Shown: piece after piece, positions 1-8,792 of the stretch
Position numbering within the stretch: position 1 is the stretch's first letter
Layout: each line of letters starts with the position of its first letter
Source: JAENVU01 sp963765075
GTDB taxonomy: Bacteria; Actinomycetota; Acidimicrobiia; IMCC26256; JAENVU01
Assembly (NCBI GenBank): GCA_963765075.1
Contig: CAVXVA010000003.1
Coordinates: 620,001-684,000 of the forward strand
Length of the DNA stretch: 64,000 nucleotides
Reading direction: 5' to 3'
The notes under the pieces: generated by a model
The model's database searches: none
Told to the model about the DNA's origin: nothing
Seen by the model: the letters and a program-made list of their open reading frames with translations, nothing else
Made by a program: the position numbers and the translations under genes

Positions 1-844
1 CCCACCGGTCGTCCGGCGCACCCGAGATGTACCACGACGATCCGTTGTCGGCGACGATCGCACCGTGGGTCTGCAGTGCCCGCACCACGACCCGAGCCTG
101 CGGGCCAAACCGATTGGGGTCGATGTTGGCCTTCAACCGGAGCCACGCGCCCATCGGCGCAGCCGTCGGGTCGGCAACGCCGGCCTGGTGGCGCGCGGGC
201 CACACGTACCGCCGGTCGGTCCGCCGCAACGTGATGCGAATTGCGTGGTCGATGGTGCCGCCGGCGACCTCGTCGTAGCGCACCAACCCCGGCAGGATCG
301 GGAGCCCCGCCGCGTCGGCACTCGTCCAGGTCCGCGGGCGCATCGCGTTCGCGGTCAAGTCGAACACCGCGCCCGACCCCGCGGTCCAACCGGATCCGCT
401 CGGGTAGGAGGAGTACATCTCGTAGAGCCGGCAGTGATCGCGATCGACCACGATGACGTGTCGATCCCCCGTACTCGCTGACCCGCCTTCGATCGGAGCG
501 TTCGCGGGGATGGGATACGGACCGGGATCACTCTCGTCGGCGTAGTCGAAGCCGATCGGGACCTTCGGTTGGGTGCCGGGAACCGTCGTGAACGGGATCC
601 CGATCGGTCCTCCCCCATACAACCCCGCTCCGAAGTCCGCGTGGAGCCCGGCCGCGGCGCCCGCGTTGGCCACGTACGCGCCCGAGTTCGGATCGACCGG
701 CATCGCGGCGACCGACGCGTGCCAGTACGAATCCGCGGGAAACACCGGGCACGCCGGCGCGCCGGGTATCGCGACCGCGCCCGCTCCGCTCGGGACGCCG
801 ACCGCCGCGCTCACGACGATGACTCCGATCCACCGTCTCCGCAT
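1..844 (-). CDS. secreted protein of unknown function, 3' end cut by window edge
   Basis: The frame is open from the ATG at 844-842 to the window edge, about 281 codons, so the C-terminus is missing. Residues 1 to about 28 look like a Sec signal peptide: basic MRRRW, a hydrophobic core, then small residues. The mature part has well-spaced aromatic and charged patches such as FPADSYW, GSGAVFDL, YVWPARHQAG and NGSSWYISG. I recall these from uncharacterised exported proteins of high-GC actinobacteria, but I know of no assigned activity. It lies 35 bases downstream of nurA on the same strand and could be read through from it, though nothing ties it to DNA repair. Function unknown. Gene reality is well supported by the long frame, codon use and signal peptide. 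Confidence 0.75.
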   Translation of the reverse strand, partial: MRRRWIGVIVVSAAVGVPSGAGAVAIPGAPACPVFPADSYWHASVAAMPVDPNSGAYVANAGAAAGLHADFGAGLYGGGPIGIPFTTVPGTQPKVPIGFDYADESDPGPYPIPANAPIEGGSASTGDRHVIVVDRDHCRLYEMYSSYPSGSGWTAGSGAVFDLTANAMRPRTWTSADAAGLPILPGLVRYDEVAGGTIDHAIRITLRRTDRRYVWPARHQAGVADPTAAPMGAWLRLKANIDPNRFGPQARVVVRALQTHGAIVADNGSSWYISGAPDDRW

Positions 845-879
845 GGTTCTCTATCGGCAGGCGGCGGCGAATTCCTCAA

Positions 880-1830
880 TCACGCAGTCGCGGACGATTG
901 CCCGGCCGACGCAATGGCGAGGGCGCGATACAACAACTCGGCATCGCCGAGCCGCCGTCGGAGTTCACGCTCGAGCCCACCGATCGGGTAGAGGTTCTGC
1001 GGGGCGCGAGGGTCCTTGTGGGACTCACTCGCGAAGCGCGGCAGTGTGGCGCTCACTCGGTTCGCGAGGGCGACCGCTTCGGCAACGACCAGTTCGGACG
1101 AACACTCGCAACGCACGACGCCGGACCAGGGTGCCCCGCGGCCACCAGGGAGCCGGAGGTACCACGAATGACGACTCCCCCGGCCCCCGATGGTGAACAC
1201 CGGCGTGCGGGTCCCGTCGGGCAGCGAGCCCACGAACCGATGGAGGTCCGGTGGGAGGTAGGCGGTCGCGTGCGTTTTGATCATCCCGACCGCCCCTGTG
1301 ACCTGCGTGCGATTCGTGATCGGCCCGTCGACGATCACGAGCGCGTCGGGCGGGGCATCGCGCCGCGCCAGCTCCGCCATCTCGATCTCGCGTCGTCCCA
1401 TCTGGTCCTGGATCGCAAGCCAGAGACTCTCCGGCGTCGAGTCCCCCGCGGCGTAGGGCAAGTAGGTCACCGAGGGGAAGCGGGTCCCGATCGGCCGGAT
1501 CGCCCGGGACGCGCTGAACACCCCCCGGCCCACCGAGGCGGCCACCACCTCCGCTCGCTCACCCGCCTGGACGACTCCGGCGGCGTAGCTCGCACAGACC
1601 CCGGGCTCGACTCCGCCCTCGTCGTCCTCGACCCAGACCCGCGCGTCGATGCGGCGAACCCCGTCGACGAACAGCACGTCGGCGGCCACCAGTTCCGGCA
1701 ACCCGGCGATCGGCGCCCACCGATCCGCGGCAACTTCGATGTCGGGGTCGACGACGACCTCGCTCGGATCGAGCACGGACTCGACGGCACTGCCGTAGCT
1801 CGGGTCCCACGGGTCAACGGTGAACCTCAT
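880..1830 (-). CDS. nurA: NurA-like 5'-3' nuclease
   Basis: A 316-residue protein taken as a NurA-domain nuclease, the partner of the HerA translocase in DNA end resection. NurA proteins bind Mn2+ through conserved acidic residues. Here an Asp at the end of a predicted beta strand (FVDG, D56) and a second strand ending in VDG near residue 170 fit that pattern. The ATG at 1830-1828 overlaps the sbcC stop in an ATGA junction, so it is probably translationally coupled to sbcC. Position as the last gene of a herA-sbcD-sbcC-nurA set is the strongest functional clue, because archaeal operons join the same four activities. Direct sequence recognition is moderate; a HerA-associated protein of another nuclease family is the alternative. 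Confidence 0.7.
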   Translation of the reverse strand: MRFTVDPWDPSYGSAVESVLDPSEVVVDPDIEVAADRWAPIAGLPELVAADVLFVDGVRRIDARVWVEDDEGGVEPGVCASYAAGVVQAGERAEVVAASVGRGVFSASRAIRPIGTRFPSVTYLPYAAGDSTPESLWLAIQDQMGRREIEMAELARRDAPPDALVIVDGPITNRTQVTGAVGMIKTHATAYLPPDLHRFVGSLPDGTRTPVFTIGGRGSRHSWYLRLPGGRGAPWSGVVRCECSSELVVAEAVALANRVSATLPRFASESHKDPRAPQNLYPIGGLERELRRRLGDAELLYRALAIASAGQSSATA

Positions 1831-4193
1831 GCATCGATCCGTTCGACCGTCGAGGACCGTGCGGTCTTCCTCACCCGGAACTGCACCGGCATCCGCGCCG
1901 CGAGTTCGGGAACGTGGGTGACGATGCCCACCATGCGATCGGTCGCGCCCAGGTTCTCGATCGTCGCGGCCACGGTCTCGAGCGTCTCCGCATCGAGCGT
2001 GCCGAATCCCTCGTCGAGGAAGATCGACTCCAGCCGCGTCGATCGATTCGCCGACAAGTCGGCCAACTGATCCGAGAGCGCCAACGCGAGGGCGAGCGAC
2101 GCCTGGAACGTCTCGCCACCGGACAGGGTGCGCACCGACCGTGACTCGTCGCCCTGGGTGTGATCGACGACGAGCAGGTCACGACCCGAATCGTCGAACG
2201 CAAACGAGTAGCGACCGGCCGAGAGGTCACCGAAGCGGGCTGACGCGCCCGTCACCAAGCGAGTCAGTGCCTCACTGACGAGCCAGCGTTCGAAGTGATT
2301 GGCATCGAGCAACCTTGCCAACTCACCGGCCACGGCCGCCGTCCCGGCGCGTTCGGCGATCGTCGCCGCGAGCGTGGTCCGTTCCTCCAGCTCGCTCGTG
2401 GCCCGATCGAGCCGGTCGCGGGTGCTCCACTCCTCCTTCGTGACCAGCTCGACCAGTGAATCGAACGTCGTGCCCTCGGGCTCCACCGCCAACCCGAGCG
2501 CGGCCGCCGCCGCGACGACGACCGCGAGCCGCTCGGCGAGCTGGGTGCGCAGGGCGACCACCACTTCGTCATCGGCACGCACGGACGCGGCCGCCGCTTC
2601 CGACTCGTGGATCGCCCAGCCCCCGAGCACCTCCCAGTCCGTCGCGAGGTTCTCGGTCTCGGTCGGTGGCGTGAGCCCGACGCCCGCGCACCGGTCTCGG
2701 GCCACTCGATACGCCGCGCGTGCCTCCTGCGCCTCCCGACTCGCCTGCTCCGCAGCTGCCCCCGCGGCCCGCACCGCATCCCGTGCGCGTCGGTCCGCAT
2801 CCACCCGCTCTCGACGCTGCACCTCGAGTGCATCGAGCGCCGCGAGCATCGGGGTGATCACCTCGGCCGCCGGTAGGTCGGTCACTTCCTCGGCCAGCGC
2901 GAGCAACCGCCGGGTGGCCTCCTCGCACCGAGACTCCGCGCGCACGGCGAGTTTCGCGGCAGTCGTGGCCGCCTCGCGCGCCGCCACCGCGGCCTGCCGC
3001 GCCGCCTGCCAGGCTTCGGGCGCCGGGCCACTGGGCGTCGCGGTCACGGTCTGCTCACACACGGGGCACGGGGCTCCGACCACGAGATGCCGGCGGACCA
3101 CCTCCGCAGCGTTCGCAGTCCGGAGCGCCTCGGCGTGTTCTTCCGCCGCGTCGGCGACGGTCGCGAGCCGCGCCGACTCTGCGTCGGCCTCGACACTCGC
3201 GACCTGACGTGGAACCAACTCCGCTTGCGCCGCCGCAAGATCGGTATGGAGTTGCCGGGCCCGGGTCAATGCCGCGCGATCTCCGGCCTCGGCGATGCGC
3301 GCATCCACCTCGGCCACCGCAACCTCGGCCGCGACCGCGGCCGCATCGGCGGCGACTCGATCGGCGTCGACCTCAGCCAATCGGTCGGCGATGGTTGCGA
3401 AGTCGGTCGGCGGCTGCACCGACGCCAGTACCGCCAATCGCGCGGTGCTCGTTGCCATCGACCGTTCGGCCGCGTCGACGTCGGCGAGTACGACCGCGGC
3501 ACTCTCCTTCGCGGCGCGCCACGATTCGGCGGCCGCCGCGCACGCCTGCGCGTGGTGGGTCAACGCCCGGATCACCTCGGGGGTTGCGTGGGCGAGTGCG
3601 TCCAGGCGCTCTTGATCGCGAGCCCGGCCCGCGGCTTCGGTCGCGGCCAGGCTGCGCGCCCGCTGCATCATGCGCTCGTAGACGTCGAGGCCGAGCAGCT
3701 GTACCAGTAGATCCTGCCGGGCGGCAGGCTTGTCGTGGAGGAATCGGGCGAACTCGCCCTGGGGGAGGACGACGGCGCGCGTGAACTGGTCGAAGTCGAG
3801 CCCAATCAGACTCGGGACCGCACGGTCCATCTCCTTGGCCGTTCCCGCGAGCACCTCACCATCGGCCCGCTCGAGGCGGGCTTCCTTGGTCGTCGCCTTG
3901 CCGTGTTGGTCGCGCCGGACCACCCGCACCGCGACGTATCGCTGATCACCCAGGTCGAACGTCAGTGCGACGCGGGCCTCGGCCGCTTGGGCGTGGACGG
4001 CGGCGCCCACCGCGCGGCGATCGGCGTAGCGAGGGAGCGAGCCGTACAGCGCGAAGCAGATCGCATCAATCACCGTCGACTTCCCCGAACCCGTCGGACC
4101 GACGAGCGCGAACACGTCCGCGCCGTCGAAGTCGACGACGACGGAATCGGAGAAGGTTCCGAAGCCGACCATCGCGACCGACACCGGTCTCAC
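1827..4193 (-). CDS. sbcC: SbcC/Rad50-family SMC-like ATPase
   Basis: A 788-residue ATPase subunit of the SbcCD (Mre11-Rad50) complex, which binds and bridges DNA ends and controls the SbcD nuclease. The N-terminus has a Walker A loop GPTGSGKST at residues 32-40 after a typical GFGTF strand. The middle is Ala/Glu/Arg-rich coiled coil, interrupted by a zinc-hook CPVC at 376-379. The C-terminus carries the ABC signature LSGGE and a Walker B strand IFLDEGFGTLD. It is shorter than E. coli SbcC (about 1050 residues), implying short coiled-coil arms. The GTG start is chosen because it overlaps the sbcD stop (GTGA) and gives the family N-terminus; a longer upstream frame would add a low-complexity Arg-rich tail. 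Its own stop overlaps the nurA ATG. Confidence 0.95.
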   Translation of the reverse strand: MRPVSVAMVGFGTFSDSVVVDFDGADVFALVGPTGSGKSTVIDAICFALYGSLPRYADRRAVGAAVHAQAAEARVALTFDLGDQRYVAVRVVRRDQHGKATTKEARLERADGEVLAGTAKEMDRAVPSLIGLDFDQFTRAVVLPQGEFARFLHDKPAARQDLLVQLLGLDVYERMMQRARSLAATEAAGRARDQERLDALAHATPEVIRALTHHAQACAAAAESWRAAKESAAVVLADVDAAERSMATSTARLAVLASVQPPTDFATIADRLAEVDADRVAADAAAVAAEVAVAEVDARIAEAGDRAALTRARQLHTDLAAAQAELVPRQVASVEADAESARLATVADAAEEHAEALRTANAAEVVRRHLVVGAPCPVCEQTVTATPSGPAPEAWQAARQAAVAAREAATTAAKLAVRAESRCEEATRRLLALAEEVTDLPAAEVITPMLAALDALEVQRRERVDADRRARDAVRAAGAAAEQASREAQEARAAYRVARDRCAGVGLTPPTETENLATDWEVLGGWAIHESEAAAASVRADDEVVVALRTQLAERLAVVVAAAAALGLAVEPEGTTFDSLVELVTKEEWSTRDRLDRATSELEERTTLAATIAERAGTAAVAGELARLLDANHFERWLVSEALTRLVTGASARFGDLSAGRYSFAFDDSGRDLLVVDHTQGDESRSVRTLSGGETFQASLALALALSDQLADLSANRSTRLESIFLDEGFGTLDAETLETVAATIENLGATDRMVGIVTHVPELAARMPVQFRVRKTARSSTVERIDA

Positions 4194-5338
4194 GACGACG
4201 TCTCCGCGTCGAGCAACTCGGCGAAGAGCGCGCCGAGCCGGGCATCGTCGATCGCCTCCGCGGCGAGAAACTCGGCGAAGAGCTCCTGGGGGGTGCGGCC
4301 CTGCCGCTCGACCGCTCGCGCCACTGAGTCCCGCGCGCCGAGAACCCGTACCTCGACCACGCGGTCGCCGAGCCAACCGCGGACGTCCTCGACGATGCCG
4401 GCGCGCCCCGCATCGTCGACGCAGACGCGCAGCCAGGCGTCACCCAGGTCCGTTCCCGCCATCGCCTCGAGTTCGGCGATCGACCCGGTGATGGTGCGCA
4501 ACTCGGTACCGCGTGTGAGCGCGACCGCGCGAATCTGCGCGGGGGTGCGGGCCGTGACCTCGATCATGAGGACCTGTTTGGCCGCGCCCTCTTCTCCGAA
4601 ATCGACCTGAATCGGCGAACCCGAGTACCACACCGGACTTCCCGCCGGCAGCCGCTGGCCCAGGTGGAGATGGCCGAGCGCCGCATACGCCAGCTCCGGC
4701 GGGAAGGCAGTGGCTGACAACCAGTACGGCTCGAACGCGGTCTGAGCCACCCGTTCGCCACCGCCCGCGAGACCGCCCCGCACCATGCAGTGCGCCACGA
4801 GCAGGTTCACCGCATCGGGATCGGGATCGGCGCACAATGCCTTCACGATCCCGGCGAGTTTCTCCGCGTACGCACCGGCCGCCTGCGCGGCATCAAGCTC
4901 CATGAGATCCGCCGCGCGAATCGCGTACCTGGGCGAACAGAACGGCAACAACGCGACCCGAGCCCGTTCGCCGCCGGCGGTGTCGATGTCGACGACACCC
5001 CCTTCGCCGGGCTTGGCGACGCGCCCGCGCATGACGATCCCCAGGCCCTCGGCCCACGGTCGGAGCGCCTCGAAACTTGCCGCGTTGTCGTGATTCCCGG
5101 CGATGACCACCAGCGGCGCGATCGCGCGCAGGTCGAGCAGCGTTCGGTGCACCAGTGCGACCGCATCCGGGCTCGGCGCCGCGGTCTCGTACAGGTCGCC
5201 CGCCACGAGGATCAGTTCCGCCGCCTCGGCCGCGCCGACCTCGACGATCTCGCCCAGCACCGCCGCGTGTTCGTCCAACCGGGATTCACCCCGGATGGTC
5301 TTGCCCACATGCCAATCCGAGGTGTGAAGAATCCTCAC
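4190..5338 (-). CDS. sbcD: SbcD/Mre11-family exonuclease
   Basis: A 382-residue calcineurin-like metallophosphoesterase, the nuclease subunit of SbcCD, which acts on double-strand ends and hairpins with two Mn2+ ions. The motifs appear in order: SDWHVGK (D8, H10), GDLYE (D48), GNHDN (N82, H83, D84), a His in LVAHCM, and GHLHLG (the GHxH motif). Length and motif spacing are normal. The GTG start at 5338-5336 overlaps the herA TGA stop (GTGA) and begins VRILHTSDWH, the standard N-terminus of this family; an upstream in-frame start would add 22 poorly conserved residues. It is third from last in a four-gene overlapping set that should make HerA, SbcD, SbcC and NurA together. Confidence 0.95.
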   Translation of the reverse strand: MRILHTSDWHVGKTIRGESRLDEHAAVLGEIVEVGAAEAAELILVAGDLYETAAPSPDAVALVHRTLLDLRAIAPLVVIAGNHDNAASFEALRPWAEGLGIVMRGRVAKPGEGGVVDIDTAGGERARVALLPFCSPRYAIRAADLMELDAAQAAGAYAEKLAGIVKALCADPDPDAVNLLVAHCMVRGGLAGGGERVAQTAFEPYWLSATAFPPELAYAALGHLHLGQRLPAGSPVWYSGSPIQVDFGEEGAAKQVLMIEVTARTPAQIRAVALTRGTELRTITGSIAELEAMAGTDLGDAWLRVCVDDAGRAGIVEDVRGWLGDRVVEVRVLGARDSVARAVERQGRTPQELFAEFLAAEAIDDARLGALFAELLDAETSS

Positions 5339-7023
5339 GGCAGGCCGGCGAACGGGTCGGCAGCATCGGCCGACGGCGCGGCCTCTTCGGGCCGGGTCGC
5401 CCACGCCGGGAACGGGAACTCGACCACCAACGGGATCGGCAACTGCGGCTGCGACACGAACATCGTGCCCGGTTTCGCGATCCGCGCCCGCTCCCGATGC
5501 GCGGCCGGTAGGAAGCCGTACTCCGGGCGGGTGGCTTCGGCGGGGTCCAACCGACCCGCGACGCGAATCGCAGAGTTCGCAATGACCCGTCGCTCGACCT
5601 CGCTCGCAGTCTGTTGCGCGCCGATCAGGATGACACCGAGGCTGCGGCCGCGCTCGGCCACGTCGAGAAGAATTTCCTTGATCGGGCTCGTGCCTTCACG
5701 GGGGGCGTACTTGTTGAGTTCGTCGAGGACGACGAACAGCAGCGGCTGGCGAATCCCCGTCTCCTCTTTCGCCTCGAAGGCCCGCTTCACCGTGACGCCG
5801 ACGACGAACCGCTGCGCGCGTTCGGTCAAGTTGTGAATGTCGACGACGGTGACCTGCGCGCCCCCGGTCGGGTCGATGGCCCGATCGTCACGCCGGGCGA
5901 TGTCCGAGCGGATCAACGAGCCGAGGGCGCGCTGGGACGTGAGCAATCGCCGCACGAACGCATTGATCGTGCCCATCCCCACCGCACGACCGGCCCACTC
6001 GACGGCCGTGTCGTCGTCGTTCAACCGGTCGACGACCAGCTCGACGAGATCGTGATAGGTCGTCAGCGTCACGCCGTCGACCCGCCACCGGCCGTCGTCG
6101 CCGACGGCTTCGCCTTCGGCGAGTTTCTTCATCACCTGATGGATCACCATCGTGTACTGCTGGCGTTCGTCTTCCGCGTCGGCGAACGCGAACGGCAGGA
6201 GGTCACCGGTCACGAAATCCGCGATCGTCCAGTAGAAGGTCGACACGCCGGTGGTGCGCGAGGCGGTGTCGGGCCCGGCGTTGGGATCGTGACGACGCGG
6301 TGGAGCCTTGAACGCGACGCTCTCGAAGTGGCCGGCCGGGAGACCGAGCACCCGATACTGCTCCCGTTGCGTGTCGTCGAGACGTACGTTGGCGTGATCG
6401 AGGAACAACAAGTCCTCGCCCTTGACATTGAAGATCAGTGCTTTGGTGTTCGTCGCCGCCGCCCCCAGCACACCGGAATGGAACATCGAGTACAGGAGAA
6501 AGGTGGCGTAGGTGGTCTTGGTCGCCACCCCCGACACCCCACTGATGCTCACGTGGGCACCGCGCGTACCGTCCATGAAGTCGACGTTCGCGAACACCGG
6601 CTCACCGTCGCGCCCGACACCGATCGGAAGCCGCCGCTCCATCGCGTCGAACAACAGCGCATGGTCGCGTTCTGCTCCCGTGGCGCGCCGGACCGCGGCG
6701 CCCGGGCTCGGTGGCACGAACGTCTCGGGCTCCACTCGCGTGGTACTGATCTCGGCCGCCTCGACGGTCTCCGCGGGCAGCACGCCGTCGGCGATGAGGA
6801 AGACGTCGGAATCGAACCGGGCCCCCTCGTGCCGCGCCCGGACCTGGGTGACGACACCGGCGACCCGGACCGTCTGCGCCTCCCCCGGAAGCTCGCGATC
6901 GGTGACGACGACATCGTCGAGCTGGAGGTATTGGCCCGGCGCAATGGCGACCCAGAACGACAGCGGGGTGCTGTCTTCAGTCCCGATGACGCGACCGACC
7001 GCCTCGACTCCATCCTCCGCCAT
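5335..7023 (-). CDS. herA: HerA-like DNA translocase (DUF87-type ATPase)
   Basis: A 562-residue hexameric-type ATPase of the HerA/FtsK superfamily, expected to pump DNA for the NurA nuclease. Residues 1 to about 110 look like the beta-barrel HAS domain. A variant P-loop GVSGVATKT (162-170) replaces the usual G-K-[ST], with Thr where Gly is normal but Lys169 retained. Walker B is FVVLDELNKY (about 430-439, D434 and E435). A Gln-rich sensor strand VILIGAQQT lies near 464-472, followed by ERRVIANSAIRVAGRLD. The ATG at 7023 has a TACGGT box 6 bases upstream and no Shine-Dalgarno sequence, so leaderless transcription is likely. First gene of the herA-sbcD-sbcC-nurA set and divergent from the SDR gene. 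Confidence 0.88.
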   Translation of the reverse strand: MAEDGVEAVGRVIGTEDSTPLSFWVAIAPGQYLQLDDVVVTDRELPGEAQTVRVAGVVTQVRARHEGARFDSDVFLIADGVLPAETVEAAEISTTRVEPETFVPPSPGAAVRRATGAERDHALLFDAMERRLPIGVGRDGEPVFANVDFMDGTRGAHVSISGVSGVATKTTYATFLLYSMFHSGVLGAAATNTKALIFNVKGEDLLFLDHANVRLDDTQREQYRVLGLPAGHFESVAFKAPPRRHDPNAGPDTASRTTGVSTFYWTIADFVTGDLLPFAFADAEDERQQYTMVIHQVMKKLAEGEAVGDDGRWRVDGVTLTTYHDLVELVVDRLNDDDTAVEWAGRAVGMGTINAFVRRLLTSQRALGSLIRSDIARRDDRAIDPTGGAQVTVVDIHNLTERAQRFVVGVTVKRAFEAKEETGIRQPLLFVVLDELNKYAPREGTSPIKEILLDVAERGRSLGVILIGAQQTASEVERRVIANSAIRVAGRLDPAEATRPEYGFLPAAHRERARIAKPGTMFVSQPQLPIPLVVEFPFPAWATRPEEAAPSADAADPFAGLP

Positions 7024-7029
7024 GCGTCG

Positions 7030-7035
7030 ACCGTA
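7030..7035 (-). promoter_or_regulatory. -10 box of the herA-sbcDC-nurA operon (leaderless)
   Basis: TACGGT on the minus strand lies 6 bases before the herA ATG and fits the TANNNT consensus of leaderless actinobacterial promoters. No Shine-Dalgarno sequence is visible. Confidence 0.45.
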
Positions 7036-7105
7036 CCAACCCGGGCGGGATGAACCCCGCCGCACTCGGCGGCTACGGTCCCGGACCGACCTACAAGGGG
7101 GACCT

Positions 7106-7891
7106 GTGCTGGAACGATTTCGACTCGACGGCAAGATCGCTATCGTCACCGGTGCCGGGCGTGGCATCGGCGCCGCGACCGCACGCGGCCTGGCCGAGGC
7201 CGGCGCCGACGTGGTGCTGGCGTCCCGCACGGCGGACCAACTCGAAGCCGTCGCCGCCGACGTCCGCGCCTTCGGTCGCCGCGCGCTCGTCGTCCCGACC
7301 GACGTCAACGAGAACGAGAACATCGTCGCGTTGGCCGCCACGACGATCGAAGAGTTCGGCCGGATCGACATCGTGATCAACAACGCCGGAGGCACTCCGC
7401 CGCGGCCGTTCATGGACACGAGCCCCGGCTACTTCGAGCGAGCATTCCACTTCAACACCACCACGGCGTTCGTCCTGTCTCAGGCCGCGGTTCCCCAGAT
7501 GCTCGAACAGGGTGACGGCGCGATCGTCAACATCTCCTCCGCGATCGGGCGTCTCCGCGATCGCGGCTTCGCCGCCTACGGCACCGCGAAGGGCGCACTC
7601 ACCCACCTCACTCGTCTGATGGCCGCCGACCTCGCGCCGAAGATCCGGGTGAACGCGATCGCCGTCGGCTCGGTCGCGACCAGTGCGCTCGAAACCGTGC
7701 TCGTCGACGACGGGCTCCGGGCGCAAATGGTCGAGGGCACTCCACTGAAACGCCTCGGCGAACCCGACGACATCGCGCTCTGCGCGCTCTACCTCGCTTC
7801 GCCGGCCGCGAGTTTCGTGACCGGCAAGATCATGGAGATCGACGGCGGGCTCGAAGAAGCCAACCTCGCCCTCGGGCTCCCCGACCTCTAG
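7106..7891 (+). CDS. SDR-family NAD(P)-dependent oxidoreductase
   Basis: A 261-residue classical short-chain dehydrogenase/reductase. The cofactor loop TGAGRGIG is at residues 15-22, followed by NNAG near 93, a catalytic Ser in NISSAIG, and YxxxK with Y158 and K162. Length is typical. It resembles fabG- or glucose-dehydrogenase-like SDRs, and the substrate cannot be read from the sequence. The GTG start at 7106 is chosen because an AAGGGGG Shine-Dalgarno sits just upstream and the protein then begins at the usual first beta strand. It leads a co-directional trio with an LLM oxidoreductase and an FAD dehydrogenase, which suggests a catabolic pathway for a hydroxylated or cyclic compound (inference). 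Confidence 0.93.
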   Translation: MLERFRLDGKIAIVTGAGRGIGAATARGLAEAGADVVLASRTADQLEAVAADVRAFGRRALVVPTDVNENENIVALAATTIEEFGRIDIVINNAGGTPPRPFMDTSPGYFERAFHFNTTTAFVLSQAAVPQMLEQGDGAIVNISSAIGRLRDRGFAAYGTAKGALTHLTRLMAADLAPKIRVNAIAVGSVATSALETVLVDDGLRAQMVEGTPLKRLGEPDDIALCALYLASPAASFVTGKIMEIDGGLEEANLALGLPDL

Positions 7892-7913
7892 CCGGCACGA
7901 AAAGAGACCGCTC

Positions 7914-8789
7914 ATGCGTTGGACCGTCGCGTTCCCCATGTTCCCCGCCGACCACCTCGTGCCCATGGCGCTCGCCGCCGAGGCCGCCGGGTTCGACTCG
8001 ATCACCGTGCCGGATTCGGTGTTCTTCCCCGAGTCGGTCTCGGCCGACTACCCCTATTCACACGACGGCGGGCGGTTCTGGAGCCCGGAGACGCCGTTCG
8101 TCGACCCGTTCGTGGCCATCAGCGCGATGATCGCCGTGACCGAACGGATCCGATTCCTCACCAACGTGGTCAAGCTCCCGATCCGCGACCCGTTGCTGGT
8201 GGCCAAACAGCTCTCGTCGATGGCGGTCCTCTCCAACAACCGCCTGGGGCTCGGCGTCGGCCTCTCGTGGATCCCCGAAGAGTTCACCTGGACCCACACC
8301 GAGATGAAGACCCGGGGCAAGCGCGCCGACGAGATGATCGAGATCCTCAAACTCGTATGCGCGGGGAACGGACCCGAGTGGGTGGAGTACCACGGGAACC
8401 ATTACGACTTCGACCGGCTCATGATGTCGCCCGCACCCGACCAACCGGTGCCGATCTATGTCGGCGGCCTGTCGGAACCGGGGTTCCGGCGGGCGGCCCG
8501 CCTGGCCGACGGTTGGATCTCGGTGCAGAACACCACGGCCGAGATCGTCGGTGCGATCGAGGCGCTGCGCACCTACCGCGCCGAGTACGGCCGCGAGCAT
8601 CTGCCGTTCGAGATCAACGCATTGGCGACCGATGCCTTCGATCTCGACGGGTACCACCGCCTCGCCGATGCGGGCGTCACCGAGATTCAGGCAGTGCCGT
8701 GGTACTTCTTCGGCGGCGACCCCAACGACCTGGGCGTCCAGGTCGACTCGCTCGCGAAGTTCGCCGACACGATCACGACCAAGTTCTGA
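7914..8789 (+). CDS. LLM-class (probably F420-dependent) oxidoreductase
   Basis: A 291-residue TIM-barrel protein of the luciferase-like monooxygenase superfamily. It starts with a beta strand, VAFPMFPADHLVPMALAAEAAGFD, typical in kind, and has FLTNVVKLPIRDPLLVAKQ, the Leu/Gly-rich RLGLGVGLSWIPEEF and PIYVGGLSEPGFRRAARLADGW segments that define F420-dependent members in actinobacteria. The natural substrate is unknown; relatives act as F420-dependent reductases or dehydrogenases. It starts 22 bases after the SDR gene and ends 3 bases before the next gene, so the three are very probably one operon. FMN rather than F420 use cannot be excluded from sequence alone. Confidence 0.9.
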   Translation: MRWTVAFPMFPADHLVPMALAAEAAGFDSITVPDSVFFPESVSADYPYSHDGGRFWSPETPFVDPFVAISAMIAVTERIRFLTNVVKLPIRDPLLVAKQLSSMAVLSNNRLGLGVGLSWIPEEFTWTHTEMKTRGKRADEMIEILKLVCAGNGPEWVEYHGNHYDFDRLMMSPAPDQPVPIYVGGLSEPGFRRAARLADGWISVQNTTAEIVGAIEALRTYRAEYGREHLPFEINALATDAFDLDGYHRLADAGVTEIQAVPWYFFGGDPNDLGVQVDSLAKFADTITTKF

Positions 8790-8792
8790 TTC

